Counted from the first letter of the stretch, positions 44,427 to 55,422 are shown. The stretch is DNA of 64,000 nt from Cylindrobasidium torrendii FP15055 ss-10 (GCA_000934385.1 KN880535.1:19941-83940); one strand, 5' to 3'. Numbers and translations: made by a program. The notes: generated by a model from the letters alone, not told the origin.

Positions 44427-45365
44427 TTATAACCTAAACATCCGCGAGTTCACCTTTTCTTTTCGGTTCTCTTCTTCGCGAGATTCCTTCTCCTTCGCCG
44501 CCTTAAGCATCTTCGCCTTCTGGACTGCCATCGCCTCCTTCATTGTCACAGCCCATTGCCAGGGCTGACTGCTGTCCGGGAGCGAGTTGAAGTATTCCCA
44601 TCCACCAACGCCGCCCCACTGGGTACCGTACTTTGTCATCAAATTCTTGATGCTAGCTACGACGCTGTCCGTGCTGATGTACCCATACCCATTCGCTGAG
44701 TTCGTCAACACCGTCGCGGTAATGCGTCCTGGATCGATGCCCTGCTCGTATTCGACAATCTTCACATATTGGTCCTCTGGGAAGAACGACCCAAAGCCGG
44801 AGTAGAATTGCGCATTGTAGAAGCTGATGAGATGGCCTAGCTTCGCTTCGAGGTCAATGTAGTTGAATCCGGACAAGTTGCCACCTTCAGTGAGTGCAGT
44901 AGCGACGGGTGCGAGCGTGATGATGAATTCGTCGCCAAAGTCGCTTTTCATGGTTGTGATGATGCGCTCAATAACGGCGGGAGAGACCCATTGTTCGACG
45001 TCGAGATCCATGCCATCGAGGTTGTAGTCCAAGATGACATCTCGTAGCGGGGGATAGTAGGTGTCGAAAAGCTCGTCCGTGAGACAGTCGTAGGTCCCTC
45101 CGGCCGCGCCACCGAGCATACCCATCACCTTCGTTCCGTTTCCTTGAACCTGGGCAAGTTCGGGCCACATTGGGGCAAAGTAGTCCGCACTGGGCATGTA
45201 GTCGTTGAGATGAACAATATCGGGACCGACGTTGCCCATGTTGAGATGGAAGGCAGCAAGGAGAACGTGAGTGACATATCCAATCATCGGCAAAGGCGAG
45301 ACGAAAGCGCCATTCCTGTAGTGCGTCTGGTAGTACATGACGACGCGGTTGTCGATGTCGGACAT
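44427..45365 (-). CDS. GH18-family chitinase-like protein
   Basis: A glycoside hydrolase family 18 TIM-barrel protein acting on chitin or chito-oligosaccharides, or a lectin-like relative. Single exon, ATG at 45365 (MSDIDNRVVMYYQTHYRNGA), 312 residues. The first barrel strand is RVVMYYQTHY, with VMGMLGGAAGG as the third-strand motif. The catalytic DGMDLDVEQ (DxxDxDxE, near 45010) is complete with the acid Glu. FYNAQFYSGFG and GGVGGWEYFNS are the later conserved strands. No signal peptide is visible from this ATG, and the C-terminus is a highly charged Lys/Glu helix, so it is probably intracellular. An in-frame extension upstream to about 45420 lacks an ATG. Confidence 0.9.
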   Translation of the reverse strand: MSDIDNRVVMYYQTHYRNGAFVSPLPMIGYVTHVLLAAFHLNMGNVGPDIVHLNDYMPSADYFAPMWPELAQVQGNGTKVMGMLGGAAGGTYDCLTDELFDTYYPPLRDVILDYNLDGMDLDVEQWVSPAVIERIITTMKSDFGDEFIITLAPVATALTEGGNLSGFNYIDLEAKLGHLISFYNAQFYSGFGSFFPEDQYVKIVEYEQGIDPGRITATVLTNSANGYGYISTDSVVASIKNLMTKYGTQWGGVGGWEYFNSLPDSSQPWQWAVTMKEAMAVQKAKMLKAAKEKESREEENRKEKVNSRMFRL

Positions 45366-46844
45366 GACGGGCACGACGAAGCGGATGACAGGAAGGGAAG
45401 GTTGGAGGCTGCAAGAGTCAGCTGTAGCGAAAGGACAGCAGACTTGCTTTTATGAATCTTGGATGTCGAGGCACTCCCGCAATATGGTCGGCAGAAAGGA
45501 AGACAAGTGTTCCTGCTTCTGATAGATTCGCAACATGCGATTCAAGCTCAGGGAAAGAACAAAGTTCAAGACGTCCGCAAGGATATCCGCCAAGAGAAGT
45601 AGCTATAGTCCAATGCGAAGCTCGAGCTACAATCAAGGACGCACTGTTATGAGACGCCTCAGATGCCCGGACGACTCGAACTTCCTATCGCGAGTTACCT
45701 TGCAACGGTGCCGGGACATCTATCACAAGATCAATATGGAAATACGAAGCTTGCTTTTCCTGTAGGCCTTCTTAGATGATTCAGAGAGTCTTTGGATATT
45801 TGTCCTAACAGGATAGGCTTGCCAGAAAATACATGGATGAGCTGGCCACGAATGTCCCCTGCCGCCCTAGAGGTCACATTGATAACGTACCTAAACTTGT
45901 GTGAATTCAAAACGGGACGACTTCGAGGTAGATTCGGCGCGTCTAGCAGTATCATCTGAACATCGTAAATCAGACGACAGAGTAGCGAGCCCACGAGAGG
46001 CAGCGCATGTACAAGGGACCGGCTCGATGAGCTCTGCCATGCCAGTGGTTGGACTTGTAGAGCCCAGATAGAGCCGGTTTAGGTGTCCTTGCTCCAGTGG
46101 AAGCCGGCAGAAAGAAAAGAGAGGACCTGGCAAGTAAGTCGAGTCAGGGTTTCCTTGAGGTGCGAAGTGCTGACCCTCCAATCTGAAGTTCCCTATCTAG
46201 TTCCTCGCTCAAACGAAGACAATTGTTCGGTGCGTGGGCTTCGGGAAAGCATCTTGCATCATAGATTGTATTGAGGTTCAGGATGGATAGTCGTTTGGCA
46301 TTCAAACAGGGCGAAGCTGGGGTTTTGGCTCAAGGCCCGGTTGGTGGTAGTAATACAGCCTTGTCGAGCAGTGGACTGGAGTTTTTGTTGTCAAATGGTA
46401 AAAGGAAAGATAGAAGATTTTCCAGTCGCGAGCTAGTCGTCGTGATGGTCTAAGGTGAAGGTGAACTGCGCAATGGTCCTGCGCAGCAATGGCTTCTGGA
46501 TTAGTCATGCTGCTCTCACGAATGCATTCCGTTCACCACTTTTCACCGAGCACGGACCGCGTTCTTCCCGAGAATAAGGGCTCCTGGAGTCGCACTGCAA
46601 GTTGGCCAAGTCAGCCTAACGAGACATAGACTTGTGATAAGGTCTAGAGGACTGTGTCAAGTGATTCTAGAGACCGGGACAGAGCAGGAATGTACACAAA
46701 TTCTCAATGCGGAGGGAACTCTGTGCGTTCATGTCATGAAAAGGTGCAAGATGATGCATTTGCGAAACGACGACTTCGATAGGTATACGCTAGGACAAGC
46801 AAACGAGACGAGGACGAGAAGCAACAATGACATACAGGCTTGAT
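45366..46844. other. intergenic region, no gene supported
   Basis: 1.5 kb upstream of the GH18 gene and downstream of the glutaredoxin gene. Open frames on both strands are short and motif-free. A pair of splice-like signals near 46130-46200 cannot be built into a protein. No transposon end or RNA gene was seen. Confidence 0.45.
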
Positions 46845-47523
46845 CTACAATCCTAATAGCCCCTTCTCTCGCAGGAACTCTTCGAGCTCTCCCCTTGAGT
46901 GCATTCCAGTGACCTCGTCCGCGCCGCCGACGCTGCCTCCAAATACGATGAAGTTGGGGAAGGTCCCGCGACCAGTAATACGCTTGAGCTGTTGCTTGAT
47001 GGCAAACGCGTCAGGACGCGTATCCACTTCGATGACCAACGGAAGACTGTTGAGATTGTATGGTGAGGGCCGGAATTCTTGGTTGTTATGCGAGGGTGGA
47101 GATGGAATGAAGAGGGATTTCAGACGTTTGGAGTAAGGGCAGTAGGTCTGTTGGAAGACATGTTAGTGGTAGTATGTAGGAATTGATGTGGGTGGCTTGG
47201 TCATGGAAGCTACGACGCACTTTGCTAAAGATGACCACAGGATATTCACGATCCAATAAAGCCTTCTCTTTCCTCCAGTCCACCTTCTCTGTCGCGAATG
47301 CATCGAGGCCTATTGCATGTTCATCTACTACTGCTCCCCCGCCATCTTCAGCTTCTAATATCCGGTGTAATAAGCCATAGATCTCTGGAGTGGAGCTTGT
47401 GCCGCGGATGTCAAAATAAGAAAACACAGAGGTCACCGGTGCACTTGGAGAGGATAGATACCAGAAGGCGGCGCAAAGTATCACCGTCACAAGCGCAAAA
47501 GTGCGACGTGGGATTGGTGGCAT
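46845..47523 (-). CDS. membrane-anchored dithiol glutaredoxin
   Basis: A thiol-disulfide oxidoreductase of the glutaredoxin fold, probably facing the secretory lumen like yeast Grx6/7. ATG 47521-47523 begins MPPIPRRTFALVTVILCAAF, a signal-anchor helix. Residues about 35-110 are a lumenal stem. An intron (about 47152-47221) joins YPVVIFSK to TYCPYSKRLKSLF, giving the CPYS dithiol active site. LPLVIEVDTRPDAFAIKQQL, the cis-Pro region GRGTFPNFIVFGG and the GSH-binding GGADEVTGMH follow. It ends GLLGL and TAG. Head-to-head with a tRNA-Met gene about 95 bp away. Confidence 0.92.
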
Positions 47524-47616
47524 GGCGGTGGGATGTGAGTAGCGCAGGCTTGGTAACGTGTCAGAACTTCCGAGACTTTGACATAGCCATGAATTTATCT
47601 TGTCGGCAAAGTGCAT

Positions 47617-47720
47617 GCCTCCTTGGCTCAGTTGGCTAGAGCGCAGGTCTCATACACGTGTATGATCAAGCACATGCTTGAGCAATCCTGAGGTCGCAAG
47701 TTCGAGCCTTGCAGGGGGCA
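47617..47720 (+). tRNA. tRNA-Met (CAT), elongator type, with intron
   Basis: The mature halves GCCTCCTTGGCTCAGTTGGC (47617 on) and the T-arm GGTCGCAAGTTCGAGCC pair into a cloverleaf. The acceptor stem is GCCTCCT/AGGGGGC with discriminator A at 47720. The anticodon stem is CAGG/CCTG, with CAT in the loop. The inserted 30-nt intron (about 47661-47690) follows the usual position one base after the anticodon. The D-loop GGCTCAGTTGGCTAGAGC carries the A box and GTTCGAGCC the B box. CCA is not encoded, as expected for eukaryotes. Confidence 0.93.
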
Positions 47721-47723
47721 GTC

Positions 47724-47728
47724 TTTTT
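47724..47728 (+). terminator. RNA polymerase III terminator
   Basis: TTTTT four bases after the tRNA-Met 3' end. Confidence 0.8.
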
Positions 47729-47840
47729 CTGTCATTATCAAACACTTTTGAAATCCAGGTGGTTCAACGTCAAGTTTCAACTTCCGCTGGACGTTGAAAC
47801 GTTGAAGTTTGAATGTTGAAGCCCAGTGGAAACGCCTTCT

Positions 47841-47848
47841 GGGAATAT
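47841..47848 (+). repeat. target-site duplication, left copy
   Basis: GGGAATAT directly before the MITE terminal repeat. The same 8 bp follow the element at 48467-48474. Confidence 0.9.
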
Positions 47849-48466
47849 TAGGGTGGCGGACCTATGCTCCCCGGGGGGTACAGTACCGGTACCGTACCTA
47901 TGCCCAATTTAGGGGGGGTGTACCGTACCGTACTGTACCGTACGGTACCGGCACGTGATTGAGACATGTGACCTGCGCCACACCTCGCGTTTTGCTTGTT
48001 TTTCGCGCTATTCTCCGGTTTTTTTGCGTCTGCGTGCATATTACACTAGTTAAGGTTTAATATGACACGATTCAACGCTAATGAGCCACTAATGGCGGCT
48101 TTTCACCCCGCAATCCCTGCAGGATCAAGGCATTCTTTGAGCAGCCTCACATTGGCCCTATGGCTTTTAATTGACTTTAAAACTCTTTCATTGACACACT
48201 TCGACTACATATTAAAGTTACAGCCATTGGGAACCCCAATGAGAGCCATGCCACTCCCCAATGTCGTTGGGTGCCCGCCGATCATGCCGCCGCCCGCCCC
48301 GCGCCGTGATCCGAAGCCCGCACGTGATAAGGTCACGTGAAAACATCATGTGATAGGTACTGTACCTACCCTCCCGGCGGGGGGTGTACAGTCCATGGTA
48401 CGGTACGGTACGGTACCGGTACTTATGCTCGGTACCTATGTTTTGGGGGTTAGGTCCGCCACCCTA
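47849..48466. mobile_element. 618-bp hAT-like MITE
   Basis: A non-autonomous DNA transposon. It is bounded by perfect 16-bp terminal inverted repeats (TAGGGTGGCGGACCTA at 47849-47864, its complement at 48451-48466) and by a perfect 8-bp duplication, GGGAATAT, on both sides. TA(G)GGG-type ends plus an 8-bp TSD fit the hAT superfamily. Inside each TIR is a palindromic array of GGTACCGTACC-type words (47880-47956 and 48355-48430), which could bind transposase or fold back. It codes for no protein. The centre contains repeated CACGTGA words. Confidence 0.88.
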
Positions 48467-48474
48467 GGGAATAT
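48467..48474 (+). repeat. target-site duplication, right copy
   Basis: GGGAATAT, identical to 47841-47848. Confidence 0.9.
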
Positions 48475-48868
48475 CCCGGCCGATCTGGGCGTTTGAGCAA
48501 TGTCACGAAGCTCCCAGGTTTGCAGGTCAATTCCAGGATTTTCGCGCATGAGAAATTAAAAGAATCACCGATATGGTGGTAATTTCTGGGATGTCTAAGA
48601 AATGTTTAAATTGCATTCCGGCAACATTTCAGCCATATATGCATCGCTATCCCAGGTTATCCCAGCTAATGTAGATGCACAATGACCCAGATATTCACAC
48701 AGGCTATGAGCGTGTCTTTAAGGCATGGATGTCATTGAAAAGGAGCGTATATGGAGATATAGCCAAGGATATAGCTATAGAATGTACAGTAGCAAGACTA
48801 AATTATACGAAGTATACGTATTTTGAGCCTCTCGATGCCATTGCGCGCACCTGAAGTGCAGTCGGGTG
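48475..48868. other. spacer between MITE and large transposon
   Basis: About 390 bp with no coding frame. On the minus strand its last bases look like the 3' end of an intron (CTGCACTTCAG then GTGCGCGCAATGG), which could pair with a donor at 60098 on the far side of the transposon. Confidence 0.4.
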
Positions 48869-48887
48869 CATCAGGAAACAGCTCAAT
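48869..48887 (+). repeat. left terminal inverted repeat of the 11.2-kb transposon
   Basis: CATCAGGAAACAGCTCAAT, identical in reverse complement to 60039-60057. The next bases outward are GGGTG. Confidence 0.85.
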
Positions 48888-49108
48888 GGCCTAAGGATCT
48901 GTAGGTTTGCCTGGGCACACCTGGGCGCACCTAAGTGAACCTGGAACAGGTTCACCTGCAGTGTACCCAGGTTCAGGCCAATCTATGTTAAATACCTAGG
49001 TGAGCCTAGGTACACTTGTTTGAACCTAAAAGACACCTTGGATGACATGTGTGAACCTTAGGTGAACCTGGGAACTCAACATAACATGACCTGAACCTGG
49101 GTAAACTC

Positions 49109-49372
49109 CAGGTTCACACTAGGTACGCACTAGGTATGCGTAGGTGCACAGTAAGTATACAAAGGCGCACACTAAGTACATATAGGTTCACGCTAGGTAC
49201 ATATAGGTGCGCACTAGGTGTGCGTAGGTGTGCGGTGGGTACGTATAAGTTCACGCTAGGTGCATGTAGGTGTGCGGTAAGTATACAAAGGCTCACGCTA
49301 AGTACATATAGGTTCACGCTAGGTACATATAGGTGCGCACTAAGTACGTATAGATTCACCCAGGTATTTAAC
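49109..49372 (+). repeat. 21-bp subterminal tandem repeat array
   Basis: Twelve or so imperfect 21-bp units, typically AGGTTCACGCTAGGTACATAT-like (for example 49184-49204 and 49310-49330 are identical). More scattered inverted copies of AGGTTCACCT/AGGTGAACCT lie at 48900-49108. Such subterminal repeats usually serve as transposase binding sites. Confidence 0.85.
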
Positions 49373-49753
49373 ATAGCGTCACCTGAACCTGACACCCACA
49401 TAGGTGCACTCTAAGTTCACATCGGTGCTCTGTAAGTCTATATCAACGCACCTCAAGTCAGTATGGATAGACATTAGGTCTATAGAAATGCATTGTAAGT
49501 TTCCTCAGGTGTTCTCTGAGTTTACATGAATAAACTTCAAGTTCACAAAAGTATTTTCCAAGTCTGTCTATAGGAGTAACACAACTTGGTCATTGAGAAC
49601 AAACATTTCTTCGGCTTATACACACAAGCCACCAGCCAACCAATATTAAGGAGCCAACAAATCTGCAATTTCGTTGCCGTAAATACCACTGAAAGGCAGA
49701 CCACTGTACTCGAACTACAAATGCAAAACTAAAAATGTCCACTACTATCTCAT

Positions 49754-51705
49754 CTATCCGGCGACAGTGTTGCCCTCGACAGCAACCTCAGCGGCAAGCT
49801 CAGCCCGCATTGCCTCGTAATCGATGCCCTGGTTGACAGTCTGGCCCTTGTTGGCATTGATGCGCCATTCCTTGTTGGACTGCCTCCTGAAAATGGCGTA
49901 AGAACCGCAGTGGTACCAGAAAATGCAGGACATACGCAGCACTGAGGTAAATATCCTTCGAGAGCTTTGCCCACCATCCCGGGACCTTCTTGTCGATGTC
50001 CTGCAGCGAGCAAAGCATCATCTCATACTGGGTCTTGGTCAGCTTGGTGCCAAATTGGTGCTCGGTGAATGTGCCCTCTTCCCACTCGATAATGCAATGC
50101 AGCATCTAAAATGATATTAGCAAAGGAAACCAAAGACTAAACCACATACCGAAGTGCAGATAAGAGCCACTAGCTCCATGGTTGGCCCTCCAAGCGCATC
50201 AACACGCCATGTCGCAAAGCCATCAAGCCCGCTCTTGTTGACATAGAGCCAACGACGTATGACTTGTGTAATCCACGGTGCCTTGAAAGCGGTGGTCGAA
50301 ACAAATGTCTTGTTCTGTATGCCAGATGTCAGTGCTACAGCAATGGACGACAAGGCAAACACTTACAATCGAATCATACTTGCTATGGTGGAACGCCTTG
50401 GTCTTCTTATGGAATGCAACCACCATCTGAGTAATCTCGGAATCCACCACACCATCTGGCTGGACAATGATATCGACACGGTCTCGGCACCAGGGCAGAA
50501 ACCTGCGAATGCCATCGCCGACAGCATACTCGCACTATACGAGGATCAGTAAGATGCCGCACACTGGGAGGGCTGCGTACCATGGTGCACACATCATCCA
50601 TAACGGTAACTTCAGGACTCTCCTTGAAGTCCTTGAGGACCTCCTTGAAGCTGGCGCGAGCATAGGTAGTCTCGACGAAGGCCTCGAGAATGGGCGTATA
50701 GTATGCGGACTTCCGACCAATTTCGGGGAACGCGTCGTCTAGGACGGCCGAGGCGCGAAATGCTTGCTTGCCACCATCGAGGAAATCATTTTGCAGGTCG
50801 GTGAAGAAACGCGATGTGACCTTGCGAGTATCTGGCTCCCGGCGGCGACGGGGAGCACCACCCTTTTTGTGCTTGCGAGAGCGGGGAGTGGGACTGGGAC
50901 TACGAGAAGATGCCCGAGAAGGCGCACGGGAGGATTTACGGGACGGAGCTTCGGAGGATGCACGAGAAGGGGCCTGGGAGGAAGAGCCACCGGGCTTGGC
51001 TGGCTGGCGGGACCGCTTGGGAGGCTTGTCTTGAACTGGGCTGATCTCAGCTGCTTGGCGCTTCTTGCCAGGACGACGTGGTGTAGGCAGCGTTTCCGAT
51101 ATCTCCTGCATGAGATGTCAGTCCCTCATTGTACCCAGACCGGTGAAATAACGTACAATTTCTTCAGGCTCGTCTTCGTCTACTTCGGAGCTTGGCGGGG
51201 GAGGAATCGCACGGCGCTTGGAGCGGGCAGTGAGGTCCTTCTCGCTGAGACCAAGGTCGGCGATGTTCGCCCAAGCCCCACGAGCACGTTCATCGTCGCT
51301 TGCCTCTTGCTCGTCGTCGTTATCACCCTCGGCGACTTGCTCATCATCGTCATCTGCTGCCTGCGCCTCCTCTTCCTCCTCCAGCTCCTGACGGGTCTCC
51401 TCGTCTTCATCGGAGTCGTCCTGCTCGGCTTCCATCTCAGCAAGAATTCGGCGGGACTCTGGGGAAAGTTGAGCAATAAATGTAAGATAAACAGACTGCG
51501 CACCCGCTCCTTCCTCCTCTCTCTGGCGCGCAGCTGAAGCAACTTGAAAAAATGGGTAAGATAGTTAAACTCGGGGCAATGCTGAATACATACTTCGCGA
51601 CTTGCGAACGGCGATCTTTTCGGCGGGGGTTAACTCAGGCGCCTTCTGCTTGCCTTTGGGGGCGGCAGGAGTACGCGGCTGGGACTTCTTCTTGGGACCG
51701 GCCAT
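49754..51705 (-). CDS. DUF6532-like protein, transposon passenger
   Basis: The ATG at 51703-51705 opens a basic N-terminus (MAGPKKKSQPRTPAAPKGKQ). An acidic Glu/Asp/Ala stretch (about 51150-51435) and a Ser/Arg/Pro-rich low-complexity linker (about 50850-51000) follow. The folded part starts at FRASAVLDDAFPEIGRKSAY and continues through exons ending CTSMLHCIIEWEEGTFTEHQ and LTKTQYEMMLCSLQDIDKKV. The last exon reads RQSNKEWRINANKGQTVNQG and ends in TAG at 49754. The pattern of a helical domain ending in an IEWEEG-type segment resembles DUF6532 of Agaricomycetes. The domain has no known biochemical role. It lies wholly inside the TIRs, so I take it as transposon cargo. Confidence 0.6.
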
Positions 51706-52452
51706 TGGTGCGGGCAGAGCACAAAGGGAGACAAAGTGAAGGGATAGCTGTGGATGCGTTTAAGTACAGGGAAATCGCAAGAACACTTCGTGGCAGTTAG
51801 GGCATAGGGTGGGGACATTGCATATCGGCTGCTTCAAACATTGGGGCGGAACACGCTGTCTTTGACCACGAAATGCAAACGGAGGACGCACCTGGTAACT
51901 TTCATGCCAGAGTGCCACGTCACCCAAATGTTGCAGACGGGCATAACTTCTGTATCAGAGGCAGCCGAAATTGACGAGGCGTGTCCAGGATTGCGGATAT
52001 GTGTTGTGCATGAGGCTTGAGGCGGTGTGAGGTGTGTACTGCGGCAACGTCGAAATGCCGAGGCCACCAGACTCACATGAAGGCTGGCAGCTACCTATGA
52101 TGTAAAGCACAGAACTAAACATCATAGGCCACGATGCCCGCACAAAACTGGGCACCGTAGTTCTCGACGGGGGTGGGAGTGGGCGGAATGTAGTCGTGGC
52201 ATGGTAGGCAGAAGTAGAACACGACGTGATCGACTAAGAGTTGGATCAGTCACACAGTCACACAATGTCACATAACCAGAAGCGAAAGCTGCCGTTGTCC
52301 TTGGAGCTCCGAATGTTATGTGCACTTCTGGTGCACTCAGAGATCACGGTGCATGGCACTGGTATAGAGCAAAAAAACAATATGTTCATTGTGATATACG
52401 TGCGCGCAAATATAGTCCGAAAAAATCAATAAAGTCCAATGGAACACTATCA
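51706..52452. other. spacer between two minus-strand transposon genes
   Basis: About 750 bp that should hold the promoter of the DUF6532-like gene and the 3' UTR of the upstream gene. No coding frame is supported. Confidence 0.5.
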
Positions 52453-55422
52453 TCACTGCTGGGACACGAGCTCCGCTGGTTTGACGACTGGAGAGGGGAA
52501 CTTGCAGGGAATCGTGGGTGCACGAGCAAATACATAAGCGTAGCACCGGATGTAGTGCTCAAATATGATCTCCTCATACTTGATAATGTCCTCGACCGGT
52601 GCAGTTCCTGCCGTCATTCTTTCCTCTAGGTCATCACCAATGTCAACAACGGCAGATGACAGCATGCACTTTGGATCACGCTGCCAGTCCATCATGACCG
52701 CCGCAAGCAAACGCACAGCTTTCCAACGCGCATCAACGTCCTCAGCACAGAACTTGTTGTGGTCGCCCCATCCCGGCAACGCGAAGTGACCGGACCAGGA
52801 GAGAGTTTCCCGAACAAAGCGCGCGCGATTCCGTGGGCTCCTAGACAAGCTCACTGACGACCTTCCTGCATCGTACAGAGCCGAGTCCAGTGTGAAAAGC
52901 TCGATCCTGAAATTACCCTCGATGAGGTACCACATGATCTCACGGACAACGTGAGTTGGAGGGTGCACAGGCTCGGGAATGGGCAAGACGTCGGGGTCAA
53001 ATCCAGGGGCCAACTCGTTGTCCAACCATATTACAGGCTGGGACATCAGCTTCTTGATATTGACGCGCGCGTTGGCCAACCTTGCACCCTGTAGAGACGT
53101 GAGTTTGTGAGTCCACTTCAAATGTGAGATAGACACACCCCGGCACTGCGAACCATATTGGCAAGCAGGTCCTCCATTTCCTTCCTTCTACCAGCAGACG
53201 CCGTTTCACCCTGCTTCCCATCGTTCTCGGATGTGGCAAGCAAAATCCGCCACTGCCGAGGCGAGATAAAAGTCGACTCGGCCTTCCTCAGCAGATCCTC
53301 GTAGGCAGACTCGACATTGTACTCGAGGAAGCTGAATACACGGCAGAGATTGTTCAGATAAAGTGCGCGTGTGCGCTCTCGCTTGATATTGGCCAACATA
53401 GCCGCCTCCGGGAGCATGGACCAAGTGTGAGCCTTGGTAATGCCAGGGTACTTGAGCTGCTCGCGGCCATTGAATTTGAGCTCCTTTCCGACGAACTCGA
53501 GCCGATCAAGCCATGTGGGCAGAGGCTCGGGCAGGAGCTCGGACTCGGCTTTCACCCAGCGATTTCGTGTCGGCTCAGCAGTGGGGTTAGATGCCTTTTT
53601 CGGTGCAGGGTGACGAGACTTCTTTCGCTCCGGAGGGCGGCCAGGCAAAGTCGAATCGGCGGCGCGCTTGCGATTCTCTGGAGATACAATGAACAATGTG
53701 CAGATAGAACGGGAGTGAGACATACCGGAGATAGACATTGATGAAGAAGCCGTTGCCACCGATGTGGAGGACGTACTCGACGTGAGAAGAGGCGGAAGTG
53801 GAGCGTTGCTATTTGAAGCTGGCGGAGTGTTGCTGGAGGAAGGCGGCAGCGTGAACTCTGGTTCGACCTGTCGGCTCGGAGATGATGCCAATGTCGCCCG
53901 AATCTCCTCTGTTTCCCACCCACAGATATGTTTTCCCAGAACGGCACTCATCTGGGTGTAGCGAGCGGGATCCCCAGCCTCACCCTGCCAAATGACAACG
54001 GCCTTGGGGGTTGGAATGCGAGTGATGAAAGGTTGGCGCCCACCGGTGAGGAACTCAAGATTGGGGGCGCAGTCGTATTGTCCCATCTGGTACTCGATAG
54101 GAGGGATTTCGGTGATGGTCCTCATCCGCTCGACTTCGGCCTCGGAAAGGAAATGTTTGAACTTGCTGGGGTCGACATGCTTGGCCTCGCAGATATACCA
54201 GACTGGTAACCCGGTGTTGTACAACGAAAGGGCGGTGTTGATGTTGGTAGTCTGGGCGCCGATGTAGTGGTTGCTTGTCTCGCGATAGTCGTTGCCCGAA
54301 ACAAAGAAACAAGACCGAAACTTGGTAGCCTCGTCGATGAGTCCTCGCAGCATGAGCTCCTGGCGCTGAAGGTTGACATAGCGGAGACGAAGGTCGTTGA
54401 GCGTTCCAGGTCCCCCAATGGAAGTCCACGCATACTGGAGAGCATTTGCGACCTTGACAACATGAGGTGTGAATACCTCGTTGACCGACTTGATGGTTTT
54501 GTACTGGCCGCGAGTGATAGCATCCTTGATGTCGTCAAGGGACGAGACGTAGGCCTTGGACTTCCGGACAAGCTCCCTGCGTATGGTAGGGTCGAGACGG
54601 CCGAGTTCTGTTATACCAGGACATACGATCCACCAGCTATTGTGGAACGGTCGGAAGAGATAGTTGATGTCGTCCTGTAAGCTGGGTGCGCGCATGCATG
54701 CAAGGAATAGCATGCCCTTGTTGTAAAGCTGGGGGTGGCAGATGGGATCGTCTGTGCCAAATCGAAAGTCTTGACGGAGGAGCGTCCGGCGTTCGTGACC
54801 GACAAGAGGGATGAACATGCGCTCAGAGTTGGGTGAGCAAACGGCCAAATTGCCGTAGAAGCATCCTGTAAGGCCGTGGGCCCATTTCTTTGGCAGGCGT
54901 GGCCAGAACGGAGGGTCCTCAGTGATTTTGACCTTGAAAGCCGTGGATGAAGACACTGCAGACTTGTCAGTAAGGAACGCTTCGTGTGATGCTTTGATAA
55001 CGCACTGGTGGAAAACTAGCGGATTTGGACAACAACTGGAAGCTTGGAAGAGGATGGAACGATGCAAGGTAATGGGAGGCGCGAGAAGTTGACTCGTAGG
55101 CGCTTGGTAGCCGAAAATGTGTTGCTGCAGTGTCCAGAGTACCACCACCAGTAATTGAAGGCAACAGAAGCACTCAATTCTCTACGAAGAAGGCCACAGA
55201 AGCGTCTTCGCAGATCTCAGGGGACCACAAAAGTGCCCAGAGATGGTGGTTGGGGGAGAGGAAGGGATGAGGCTGCTGGATCGAGAAGTGTCGGGTAATG
55301 GCCTTGTTGACTGCTTGGTGGGCGTAAATGGCGGAATCGCGGTGTCGAAGGAGGTTGGCGTCGTCGACGTCAGGAAAAAGATGAGGACTGACCTCGGGTT
55401 CGGTGTCTATCTTCGGATGCAT
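52453..55422 (-). CDS. large lineage-specific protein of unknown function, transposon-encoded
   Basis: A protein of roughly 900-950 residues. The proposed start at 55422 (MHPKIDTEPEVSPHLFPDVD) gives DANLLRHRDSAIYAHQAVNK and LWALLWSPEICEDASVAFF. An intron must follow before the exon with SILFQASSCCPNPLVFHQ. The core includes CFYGNLAVCSPNSERMFIPL, DINYLFRPFHNSWWIVCPGI, RLRYVNLQRQELMLRGLIDE and SLYNTGLPVWYICEAKHVDP. A Ser/Pro/Thr-rich stretch with a Lys/Arg nuclear-localisation-like patch comes next (about 53580-53860). The C-terminal domain starts LPTWLDRLEFVGKELKFNGR. Introns near 53693-53739 and 53092-53140 are clear. Similar proteins are familiar to me from Agaricomycete transposon neighbourhoods, but no function is known to me. 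A role as a second transposition protein is a guess. Confidence 0.65.

Noticed and set aside
47841..48474. Assignment of the MITE to Tc1/mariner or PIF/Harbinger
   Set aside because: Those make TA or TWA duplications; here an 8-bp GGGAATAT duplication is perfect, as in hAT.
49114..49414. Repetitive open frames on both strands (YVLSVNLYV-like; RFTLGTYRCA-like)
   Set aside because: They are translations of the 21-bp tandem repeat, which keeps frame because 21 is divisible by three. There is no gene evidence.
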